A program made the translations under genes and the position numbers. This document shows positions 1 to 7,139 of a stretch of DNA of 39,407 nucleotides, one piece after another. Position 1 is the stretch's first letter. Every line of letters starts with the position of its first letter. The stretch covers positions 1 to 39,407 of the forward strand of contig JAZNPC010000044.1 in NCBI GenBank assembly GCA_045589455.1, given 5' to 3'. The notes below the pieces were generated by a model that did not search any database, was not told where the DNA came from, and was given only the letters and a program-made list of their open reading frames with translations. The stretch comes from RGIG990 sp045589455. Its GTDB lineage: Bacteria > Verrucomicrobiota > Kiritimatiellia > RFP12 > UBA3636.

Positions 1-8
1 GGTGTGAG

Positions 9-30
9 AGGAGGAGTTAAAACTCCTCCT
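9..30. other. Perfect 10-bp inverted repeat downstream of the Ubl operon
   Basis: Arms AGGAGGAGTT (9-18) and AACTCCTCCT (21-30) are exactly complementary around a 2-base centre. It lies 27 bases past the stop of the last gene of the minus-strand operon, so it may end or stabilise that transcript. No U-run follows it on the minus strand, so it is not a typical intrinsic terminator. The arms hold a perfect Shine-Dalgarno core (AGGAGG) and its complement. Confidence 0.5.
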
Positions 31-57
31 ACTCGATTTACACAAATGGATTTGCTA

Positions 58-702
58 TTAACAATTAACCATTAAAATAATAAAAATTATTAATAATATG
101 ACAGTTATAATTAATGGCAAATTACTTAAGCTTTCGTATTTTGATTGTGTGTTTGGGTATGAGTGTGAATTTGTTATTCTTCTACCGCAAGACCAACAAA
201 ACATAGAACCATACTCTAATTTTGTATTACAGCGAGGACAATAAGAAGCAGGGATGTTGTTTGAATTATATGAGTAATCTAGCATATTAAGATCATTCAT
301 ATCTATGGTTATGCGATCAGATTTAACACATCCAGTGGACACACAACCATAAGTAGCGCAACCATTATTTTCTATCCAGCACTCTTTGTGGTACTTTATT
401 TTACAGTGTTCGCAAACTATATTTTCTTCGCCTTCTTCAATAGGAGTGAAGCAAACAGGACAAACATCAGATGCTTTTTCTGCTTTACTTGCTGTGCTTT
501 TCTTTTCGACAATGATTGCTTCTGGCTCTTTTATTTCCGGTGTAGCATTTTGTGGTTCTATTGGAGCCTCCTCATCCAATGTAGGAGGAGGGGTGTTTGT
601 TTGATTGTTCTCTATCTTTATTCCACAATTTTCGCAAAAAGTTGGTACAGTATCACCAAAACATTTAAATTCTGTTTTACACGAAGGACATTTAAATATC
701 AT
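58..702 (-). CDS. Tail-anchored RING-type zinc-finger protein (candidate E3)
   Basis: The 214-residue product has three zinc modules and one membrane segment. An N-terminal zinc ribbon uses C5/C8 and C23/C26. A RING-like treble clef has C81/C84, C97/C100, H105, C108, then C115, C120 and C125, with the YHxxCW and GCxxYGC signatures of the prokaryotic RING families. A second ribbon uses C155/C158 and C169/C172. A hydrophobic stretch at about 194-212 ends the protein, so it looks tail-anchored with the zinc domains in the cytosol. The segment around 129-139 (RITIDMNDLN) matches the short motif shared by other products of this operon. It is a paralogue of the preceding gene, 18 bases upstream. 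There is no clear Shine-Dalgarno site, so translation may depend on coupling. E3 function is inferred from the fold and the E1/E2/Ubl neighbours. Confidence 0.82.
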   Translation of the reverse strand: MIFKCPSCKTEFKCFGDTVPTFCENCGIKIENNQTNTPPPTLDEEAPIEPQNATPEIKEPEAIIVEKKSTASKAEKASDVCPVCFTPIEEGEENIVCEHCKIKYHKECWIENNGCATYGCVSTGCVKSDRITIDMNDLNMLDYSYNSNNIPASYCPRCNTKLEYGSMFCWSCGRRITNSHSYPNTQSKYESLSNLPLIITVILLIIFIILMVNC

Positions 703-720
703 AAAATAGAAAAAGAGAAA

Positions 721-1650
721 CTATTCAGTTTTTGTTTTTGTTGGAACGCACAATAGAATAGGTAAAATTGGAATAGCAAAAGCAAACCAACCAGACAGGT
801 TAGTGTCGTGCAATCGTCTTATTATAAGTCCAATTGTTGGAGCCAACGTTGCTATTGAGTATATAAGTAGTAGGTAAATATTTTCTGGTATTAGAATTAA
901 TATTGTATAGATTATTGAAGATATTAAAATAAAAGAAAAATATTCTTTTCTAGATGCAACACCGTGAAAATTAACATATTGGCAAAGTGTATTTTTATAA
1001 TAAGACAATATTTTTAATAAATAAGGGGAAATAATTTTCCAGTAGCGGACAATATCATTTCCAAGATCTATGAGATTGTCCCTAATCGGGAAAAGTACAT
1101 TGTTCTTTATCTTATCTGAATTAAATGAGGAAGGTGCGGCACCTGTTCCATCGACATTTCGTTGGCAGATAGGGCAAATAATTGCTTCGGGTGGAAGTAT
1201 AGTGTGACACCATGCGCATTCAATTTGGTTTTCAGCCCTTTGAGAGTGGATTGCAATACATTGGGAGGAATTACAACCATAGACAGCGCAACCTAAATTA
1301 TCTTCCCAGCATTCCCTGTGGTAAAAAGTTTTGCAATCTGGACAACATATAATATTGTCGTCGTCCGAAGTAATTTGACCACAACAAACAGGGCATTGTG
1401 ATATAACTTGCTCTTGTTCTAGACACTGTTCAGTAGCTTCTTGAGCATATGCTTCTGAATAATCATTTTTTGCATCAGGTTGAAAATATGTAGCATTCTC
1501 CTCCTCCTCTGCATAAGGAACAGGAGGAGAATCTTCTACTGCGTCATCAAATTGTGAGTAAACCGGTTGACCACAATTTGGACATGCAGAAATGACCTGA
1601 GAATCATCAAGCTCTAGCGAATAAGAACAATTATCACAAACCCATTTCAT
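721..1650 (-). CDS. RING-type zinc-finger protein fused to DUF805 membrane domain (candidate E3)
   Basis: The 309-residue product has an N-terminal zinc ribbon (C5/C8, C23/C26), an acidic linker, a RING-like treble clef (C86/C89, C103/C106, H111, C114, C121, C126, C131) and a second ribbon (C145/C148, C159/C162). The C-terminal part from about 227 is a DUF805 domain: FHGVASRKEYF, several membrane helices, and the RRLHDTNLSGW signature. The zinc part closely parallels the downstream tail-anchored paralogue. Its start codon overlaps the stop of the FHA gene by one base (TAATG), implying coupled translation. It ends in TAG, and the frame stays open through six codons into the ATG of the next gene. 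A membrane-bound E3-like adaptor is the best guess; catalytic E3 activity is not shown by sequence. It lacks the short motif found in six neighbours. Confidence 0.82.
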   Translation of the reverse strand: MKWVCDNCSYSLELDDSQVISACPNCGQPVYSQFDDAVEDSPPVPYAEEEENATYFQPDAKNDYSEAYAQEATEQCLEQEQVISQCPVCCGQITSDDDNIICCPDCKTFYHRECWEDNLGCAVYGCNSSQCIAIHSQRAENQIECAWCHTILPPEAIICPICQRNVDGTGAAPSSFNSDKIKNNVLFPIRDNLIDLGNDIVRYWKIISPYLLKILSYYKNTLCQYVNFHGVASRKEYFSFILISSIIYTILILIPENIYLLLIYSIATLAPTIGLIIRRLHDTNLSGWFAFAIPILPILLCVPTKTKTE

Positions 1651-2918
1651 TATTGATATCCTTGTACTGGTTTGATAGCTTTTGCTTCAAAAACAAATAT
1701 TGTATTTCCAATTTGTATTAAATCACCAGACCTTAGTCTTTGCTGTCTTATTGGAGCATTATTAATTAATACAGTCGTACCAGAAATTGCGGTTATGATA
1801 AATTCACCATTTCTATTGTTAATGGCAGCGTGCTGAGGTGCCACAGAAGGATCCTTAAATAGATAAATCTCGCATTTTGGTGAACTACCAATGATAGTTG
1901 GATTTCTATATAGGATAAATTGTTTACCCATAATTACGCCAGTTGCAACCTTTAACCAACCTTGCTTTGCTGCATTTTCAAGTAAAACAGTTGCCATAGC
2001 TGCGCCAACACCAAGGCCAAGGATATTTACGCATCTAGCCACAACACCTGCGTGCTCATAGCCTTCTAGCAGTTTAAAGCATATAGGATCAAAAAGTGCT
2101 CCACCAATAAATCCACCAATAGCACCACCTAAAAGACCAAGTAAGAATTTCTTTGGACTTCTCATCATAATACCTGGAGCAATTGCTAAAAATGCACCGA
2201 GAATAGACCATCCAACAGCTCTAGCAAGTATTTGTTGTAAGCAAAATTCACCAATTTTGTCACCGCCAATGGCTTGATAGATATCATTAATAAATAGAGC
2301 AACTACAAATCCTCCAATAGCACCTAAAATTGTGGCTATAATGCCTATAATCAAAACACGGATAAAGTTTTTAGAAACAACCTCTTCAGCAATAGATAAA
2401 CCTACAGCTATTAAAACACCTAAAATGATAGTAAAATAAAATTGATATTTATCTATTTCGTTTTTAATTACTTCATAGCGTTCTTCATCATCCAAGTCTT
2501 CTAATTCGTCTATAAAATCAACGATTTTTTCAGGTAGAAAAGAGTTGTCTCGGAATTCCTTTTTTTCTTCCAAAAATTCTTCGATAGCTTCTATTTTTTC
2601 GTCTTTTGAATCACTAAAATAGCATACGGAATCAGCAATTATAAGTGCCTCGAAAAAATCATCTGATTTTTTCATGACAATTTCACCAAGGAGCCAACCA
2701 ACGATGGAGAAAATTAAGCCGAAAATGGTCATGTAAACAATTGATTTTCTAAAGAATCCACCTTTAGCACCAAGCATTTCTCCAGAACCACCAAAGGTTG
2801 TTCTAATCTTTTGTTGGTGCTGGGCCATTCTATCAGCAATATCTTGTCTATGAAGTGCTGCATCAACATTAGGACTATTAATTTCATCTAATGAAATTGA
2901 AATTTTTTCTTTATTCAT
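1650..2918 (-). CDS. Multi-pass membrane protein with C-terminal FHA domain
   Basis: The 422-residue product begins with the motif KISISLDEIN (5-14) that recurs in this operon. Hydrophobic segments lie near 62-82, 161-178, 187-211, 232-250, 257-280 and 295-313, with an acidic soluble loop at about 83-160. The C-terminal domain (about 331-412) reads as FHA: TIIGSSPKCEI, then DPSVAPQHAAI, and a final RSGDLIQIG strand pair. FHA domains bind phosphothreonine peptides; here the Arg common in the GR motif is replaced by Ser345, so phospho-binding is uncertain. Six helices would put both the N-terminal motif and the FHA domain in the cytosol. An AAGGAT site precedes the ATG. The gene likely scaffolds the Ubl machinery at the membrane (inference). 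No kinase gene is seen in the window apart from the Wzc-like one. Confidence 0.8.
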   Translation of the reverse strand: MNKEKISISLDEINSPNVDAALHRQDIADRMAQHQQKIRTTFGGSGEMLGAKGGFFRKSIVYMTIFGLIFSIVGWLLGEIVMKKSDDFFEALIIADSVCYFSDSKDEKIEAIEEFLEEKKEFRDNSFLPEKIVDFIDELEDLDDEERYEVIKNEIDKYQFYFTIILGVLIAVGLSIAEEVVSKNFIRVLIIGIIATILGAIGGFVVALFINDIYQAIGGDKIGEFCLQQILARAVGWSILGAFLAIAPGIMMRSPKKFLLGLLGGAIGGFIGGALFDPICFKLLEGYEHAGVVARCVNILGLGVGAAMATVLLENAAKQGWLKVATGVIMGKQFILYRNPTIIGSSPKCEIYLFKDPSVAPQHAAINNRNGEFIITAISGTTVLINNAPIRQQRLRSGDLIQIGNTIFVFEAKAIKPVQGYQ

Positions 2919-2943
2919 TTTCTATCCTTATATTCCTGTTTAA

Positions 2944-3582
2944 TTAAAGTAATCCGACACCAATTAGAAATCCTAAATCACTCCAAAATTGTTCATTTTC
3001 ATAATTTATTATTGCATCAGTGTCTTTAATATATGAAGATGTAATTCTATCATTTTGAATGTCAAAGTTTATTGTCAAAATAGTATATCCGTTTTTATGA
3101 AAAACACCATCCCATCTAAAGGTTATATCGACTTCAACGGTAGCGATGTTTTCTCCATTTTCACCAGAATAATTACTTCCGTCAAGTGTTGTAGTCGTAA
3201 TCTTCGTGATATTTGAAGATGTTACAGTAATAGTTCCACCATGCGCTTGTTCAATTCTGTTTTTAAGAATTGCATCGTTCTTTATTTCGTCGCTCAAGCC
3301 TGCAGTGAACTCCTTCTGCCATTCTTCGACTGTTTTTTGATGTTCTACAACTTCTGTAGTTCCAGCTTCTTTAGCGGTTTTTTTAATAGAAAAATGGTAT
3401 ACTGTAAAGCCAATTATTCCTAAAACCAATAAAATAATGATGCCGATTAATGCGAAAACTAGACCATTATTTTTCTTTTGTTTAACTTCGGGAAGTTGTA
3501 TTGATATTGATTGAGGAGGGGTAGGAGATTGTGGTTCGGCGTTAATCTCGTCCTATGAAACTGTAATTTTATCGTCGGACAT
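2944..3582 (-). pseudogene. Single-pass membrane protein interrupted by an in-frame TAG at codon 10
   Basis: Reading from the ATG at 3582 gives MSDDKITVS, then TAG (3555-3553), then DEINAEPQSP and an otherwise intact frame to TAA at 2944, 212 positions in all. The text around the TAG matches the start of the FHA protein (KISISLDEIN), so the TAG sits exactly where a Leu belongs and needs one change from TTG. After it come a Pro-rich linker, a membrane helix near residues 42-62 and an extracytoplasmic domain of unknown family. No in-frame ATG or GTG exists after the TAG; the only restart candidate is a TTG at 3429 inside the membrane helix. TAG is a normal terminator in other genes here (mgtE, potA, potC), so this is a recent nonsense mutation, a sequencing error, or read-through. 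The gene sits 25 bases from both neighbours. Confidence 0.8.
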
Positions 3583-3607
3583 ATGTTTACCAATTTTTTG
3601 AAGTTAA

Positions 3608-4636
3608 TTATTCGGATTGTGTAACAGAGGATAAGAGGGCTTCAATATTATCAAAATATTTCCATTCAGTATCTTTGAAAATATAGTCTGCTCTATGTGC
3701 GAAATTTAAGCCTTGTGTATCCTTTAAGAAAAAAGTATTGATGCCAATAATTTCGCCCTTAGAATTTAATAGGGGGCCTCCACTGTTTCCTGGATTGATT
3801 GGTGCGCTATTTTGGATAAGATTATCTTCACGTAGACCAGAAACGATGCCTTGGGTCATTGTAAAAGTTAATCCCTCTGGATGACCAATAGCAACAACCT
3901 CATCTCCAATGTTGATAGATTTGAAGCTCCCTACAGGGCCAAGGACATCTATATGCCTTGAACTATCTATTAATAGTAGTGCCATATCAATCTCCTCATC
4001 ATATGGTAACGCGACTATTTCTGCTTCAAATTGTTGTTCAGAAGAAGTAATTATGACAAGAGATTCATAGTCTTCATAATCTTCAGTTAATACAACATGG
4101 CGATTTGTCAAAATTAATGCCTTGTCTTTGTTTTTTGAGATAACAACACCTGTTCCGAAGCCAGAAAAATAATCTGGATTAGAGCCATCATCACAAGCAA
4201 CTACAACTACGCCTTTTTTTGCTTTTTCTGCTAATGAGTTTTTCCAATTTGTTCCTACATTGCTTTCATTGCTAGCAGCAAATTTACCAAAAACTATAAA
4301 AAATAGAGGTAGTATTGTTATAAGCAAGGAAACAATTGTTGCAGGTATTTGATATGAGAATTTGTATTTTTTTTGTATACAACTCCAAATAACAGCACCA
4401 ATACCTACAATCGGGATAAAAAAGAGAATAAACCATAATGGATGCAAGCGTTCACGAGTATCCTCTTCTTTACCCGTGTTAAATTCACATAAAACAAGCT
4501 TTTGGCCTTCTAGGGGAACTTCATCCTCATTTAGTTCATCGAACTCAGATGAAATAAATTCTTCTTCCTTTAGAGCAGGCTCTTGTGGTTCGTTTCCAAA
4601 TAATTCGTTCTCGGTAATTTTAATCTTGTCATTCAT
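3608..4636 (-). CDS. Membrane-anchored trypsin-like (HtrA-type) serine protease, no PDZ
   Basis: The 342-residue product has a cytosolic-looking acidic N-terminus with the operon motif (KIKITENELF, 4-13), two hydrophobic segments (about 67-88 and 97-118) and a chymotrypsin-fold protease domain from about 140. The catalytic triad is readable as H180 (LTNRHVV), D217 (EIDMALL) and S285 (NPGNSGGPL). It resembles the S1C/HtrA group but ends without a PDZ domain. If the N-terminus is cytosolic, the helical hairpin returns the protease domain to the cytosol, where it could act on Ubl-modified or RING-bound proteins; a Lys-rich inter-helix loop leaves the opposite topology possible. It starts 3 bases after the JAMM gene. 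The role in this system is inferred from position and the shared motif. Confidence 0.88.
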   Translation of the reverse strand: MNDKIKITENELFGNEPQEPALKEEEFISSEFDELNEDEVPLEGQKLVLCEFNTGKEEDTRERLHPLWFILFFIPIVGIGAVIWSCIQKKYKFSYQIPATIVSLLITILPLFFIVFGKFAASNESNVGTNWKNSLAEKAKKGVVVVACDDGSNPDYFSGFGTGVVISKNKDKALILTNRHVVLTEDYEDYESLVIITSSEQQFEAEIVALPYDEEIDMALLLIDSSRHIDVLGPVGSFKSINIGDEVVAIGHPEGLTFTMTQGIVSGLREDNLIQNSAPINPGNSGGPLLNSKGEIIGINTFFLKDTQGLNFAHRADYIFKDTEWKYFDNIEALLSSVTQSE

Positions 4637-4639
4637 ACT

Positions 4640-5626
4640 TTAAAACCATGAGAAAGGATTCCACCATTTTACAGCTTGAGTTTGCTTAGGAGGATTTTCT
4701 TCAGGAGCTTTTTGTTTTTCTTTTTGTGTGGTTTGTAATTCAATAATTGCTACTTGATTGCTTTGAGAACTACTTTCTAATACGACAATTTGCTCTTCTT
4801 GTTTCTTTAGTTGTGTTTCTAGTTCTTCTATCCTAGTTTGATGCTCCAGCGCCTCAGCCTCTTGCTCTTGTTTGATTTGTGCCTGCCATTGAACACGTTT
4901 TATATTTTCGTCTTCAATTGTTTTTTGTAGCTTCATATTATCCTGATATAGGAAATAAATGGCGAAAGAACCAATAAGAGCAAGTATTATTAAAAAAACC
5001 ATGTAAAATGCATAAAGTAAACGTTGTTTGTTGTTTATTTCCTCTTCCTTTTCTGAAACAACAACACTAATCTTGTTTGACTTCTTTTGTGATGTTTTTT
5101 TTGAAATGGGAGGCTCATCTTTAATGATTGCCACTTTCTTCTGTTCAAGCTTGTCTCCTTCCCAAAAGAAGAAGCCGTCAGTTTCTGCTTGTGGATCAAA
5201 AACATAAGCTGGCTGCCATTTTAATCCAAAGAAGTTTTCATGAATGAAGAAATCCATATTTGATAGGAATATACCAAAACCAGGATGGGTGTGATACCAA
5301 CCTACAATCTTTTTCTCTGAGTGTTTTTCTGCTAATTCGTCATGAATATAGTCCCAAGTTTCAGATGTAAAGGTTACACTTCCTGACTGGTGGTCTGCAA
5401 ATTTCCCCTCGATACATGCATCAATTAATAAATAAGGATTTTGATCCCAGCACAAATCACCAACAAAGACACCACAAACCTCTTTGTTCATGCTAGAGCG
5501 TCCATGCTCTTTGATTTTATTTATAACTGATTGAAGAATAATTGTGCGACTACTTTCTAGCTTTACACCCTTAGGTATCTTTTTTTCTACACACTCATCT
5601 TTTGTTACATCAGAGAAATTCTTCAT
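4640..5626 (-). CDS. Membrane-anchored JAMM/JAB metalloprotease with C-terminal coiled coil (deconjugase)
   Basis: The first 170 residues form a JAB/MPN domain with a full zinc-site signature: E49, then H112-x-H114, S122 and D125 (YHTHPGFGIFLSNMD). This is the arrangement of active Ubl-specific isopeptidases such as RPN11. After a basic linker there is one membrane helix (about 203-227), then a Glu/Gln-rich coiled coil (about 230-300) and a tail rich in Trp and Phe. The catalytic half should face the cytosol, with the coiled coil outside. The Ubl already ends in Gly, so this enzyme is more likely to remove Ubl from targets than to mature it. A weaker motif-like segment (KISVVVSEKEEEI) lies before the helix. 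It starts 6 bases after the E1 gene. A JAB in membrane-tethered form is unusual among bacterial Ubl operons as far as I know. Confidence 0.9.
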   Translation of the reverse strand: MKNFSDVTKDECVEKKIPKGVKLESSRTIILQSVINKIKEHGRSSMNKEVCGVFVGDLCWDQNPYLLIDACIEGKFADHQSGSVTFTSETWDYIHDELAEKHSEKKIVGWYHTHPGFGIFLSNMDFFIHENFFGLKWQPAYVFDPQAETDGFFFWEGDKLEQKKVAIIKDEPPISKKTSQKKSNKISVVVSEKEEEINNKQRLLYAFYMVFLIILALIGSFAIYFLYQDNMKLQKTIEDENIKRVQWQAQIKQEQEAEALEHQTRIEELETQLKKQEEQIVVLESSSQSNQVAIIELQTTQKEKQKAPEENPPKQTQAVKWWNPFSWF

Positions 5627-5632
5627 AATATA

Positions 5633-6835
5633 TTATTCCATTGTGTTCCCTAAAACGTCTTTTGCATCTTTAGTAAATTCAAAGCCATATAGATGCTCTG
5701 AATTGCGCGCCCAGACAATATCAAATTTTGGAACACCAATCTCAGCAAATGTCTTGCCTAAAAAATCTTCAGTTCCTGTAATAGTAAATATTGTGTTAAC
5801 CTCGCGCTTTGTACCACAGCTTGGACATGTAGCTAAAGAATTCTTTGCCTTTCCAAGTGACATGTATAAGTGTTCAGTGGTTTTACATTGAGGGCAGTGC
5901 ATTGATTCAAGAATGTCTCTTCCTAATTCTAATACAGTGTCATTGCCCATTTTGGCTTTAACTATGTTTAAAAGTTCACCGACTGTTACTTCATCAGATC
6001 TGTTTTGCATAGGGAAGATTTTTTCTGCAGTATCATGTGAATAGCATTCGTCATTGCGCTGGTATTCAATTAGATATGAATCTGCAGATATACCATTATA
6101 TACATAGCCCTTTCCTGCAATTGTTTCCATGCCATGCAAAAGCTTTACTGCCTCTTGGCATTGAACGCCAGCAATGATAGAGCTAATTGTTGGAGTTGTA
6201 GGAACCTTTCCCTCCTGCATCTCATCTTTTGATAATAAATTGCAAGAGCGACGTCTATTTAAAAGCTTCCAATCGGTTTCAGACATTGTGCATTCATAGC
6301 AAGGACCATCAGGGACGAAAACGCGAGCAATACCACTAATTTGTTCGATTGCTCCATCAATCCATGGCTTATTTACCTTCCAACAATTTCTATTAATTGT
6401 GAGACGAGCCTCACGATTATCTAAACCAGCAATAACCATATCTGCCCAGTTATATACACCAAGCCCCAAATCATATATGATGTTTCCGTGGAAATAATCA
6501 ACCTTTATGTCTGGGAATATGTCTTTTGCACTTTGAGCAGCAATTTTGGCCTTTGGAGAGCCATTATCCTTTGCTCTATATAAAACAGATCTAGAAAGAT
6601 TTGAATTTTCAATGTTGTCAAGGTCAGCGATTAAAACATGACCAAAGCCGAGCAAAGAAAGATTTTTGATGATTTCGTTTCCAAGCGCTCCTGCACCAAT
6701 AACAAGAACCTTAGCATCACGAATTCTATTTTGATCCCACCATCCAATTAAACTGAATCGTTGGAATCTATCTTCCTCTTCGCTCTTTGATGTATCTATG
6801 TCATCTAGGGTTACTTTTAATACGCCTTCGTCCAT
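5633..6835 (-). CDS. E1-like Ubl-activating enzyme (ThiF/MoeB/HesA fold) with C-terminal zinc ribbon
   Basis: The 400-residue product opens with the operon motif (VLKVTLDDID, 5-14), then an adenylation domain: GxGxxG at 47-52 (GAGALG), D71 and D73, NLSRS at 79-83, and the GLDN turn at 137-140. A CYEC pair (179/182) and C198 (RRRSCNLL) follow; C198 lies where E1 enzymes place the catalytic Cys and is the best thioester candidate, with TPTISSIIAG close behind as in canonical E1s. From about 290 there is an added domain with a zinc ribbon (C314/C317, C337/C340). It should adenylate the C-terminal Gly of the adjacent Ubl and pass it to the E2. A GGGGGAG ribosome site supports the ATG at 6835. Confidence 0.92.
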   Translation of the reverse strand: MDEGVLKVTLDDIDTSKSEEEDRFQRFSLIGWWDQNRIRDAKVLVIGAGALGNEIIKNLSLLGFGHVLIADLDNIENSNLSRSVLYRAKDNGSPKAKIAAQSAKDIFPDIKVDYFHGNIIYDLGLGVYNWADMVIAGLDNREARLTINRNCWKVNKPWIDGAIEQISGIARVFVPDGPCYECTMSETDWKLLNRRRSCNLLSKDEMQEGKVPTTPTISSIIAGVQCQEAVKLLHGMETIAGKGYVYNGISADSYLIEYQRNDECYSHDTAEKIFPMQNRSDEVTVGELLNIVKAKMGNDTVLELGRDILESMHCPQCKTTEHLYMSLGKAKNSLATCPSCGTKREVNTIFTITGTEDFLGKTFAEIGVPKFDIVWARNSEHLYGFEFTKDAKDVLGNTME

Positions 6836-6855
6836 GATGATTTCTCCCCCAGTTA

Positions 6856-7125
6856 TTAGCCTGCGGTAATTTCTGGTTGTAAGCGAATAACATCACCTTC
6901 TTTTACACCAACATCAGAGAGACTTTGGGTGTCTTGTAGCTGCTTTCCACTTGCTTTGTGATGAAACTTATATGATAGTGGTTGTCCATCTGGACCATTC
7001 TTTGGTAGATTCATTTTGTCAAGTAGCACAGCAATAATTCTATTTACTGGTGCATTATCTGGTAGTTCAACTTCCTGACGCTTATTTCCTGTTGCGTCCC
7101 AAATTTGTACTGTTATATTTGCCAT
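6856..7125 (-). CDS. Ubiquitin-like beta-grasp protein (YukD-like) ending in Gly
   Basis: The 89-residue product reads as a ubiquitin-like beta-grasp: strand ITVQIWDATG, strand RQEVELP, helix NRIIAVLLDKMNL, then GKQLQDTQSLSDVGVKEGDVIRLQP, which parallels the ubiquitin/YukD core. The last residues are EITAG, so a C-terminal Gly is exposed without processing, as needed for E1 adenylation. It is a single Ubl domain of normal size, with no poly-Ubl fusion. It has the strongest ribosome site of the operon: AAGGAGG, whose first bases are the TAA stop of the E2 gene, so the two are coupled and the Ubl is probably the most abundant product. Gene order E2-Ubl-E1-JAB makes it the modifier of this pathway. 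Only one Gly is present, with Ala before it, unlike the GG of ubiquitin. Confidence 0.9.
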   Translation of the reverse strand: MANITVQIWDATGNKRQEVELPDNAPVNRIIAVLLDKMNLPKNGPDGQPLSYKFHHKASGKQLQDTQSLSDVGVKEGDVIRLQPEITAG

Positions 7126-7139
7126 TTTTATTATCCTCC

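Noticed and set aside
388..756. Plus-strand open frames opposite the RING genes
   Set aside because: They lie antisense to well-supported zinc-finger genes, have no ribosome sites, and their translations are low-complexity Phe/Cys-rich shadows.
721..3582. Genome-wide recoding of TAG as a sense codon
   Set aside because: mgtE, potA and potC end at TAG with normal family-length proteins, and mgtE has a backup TGA two codons later.
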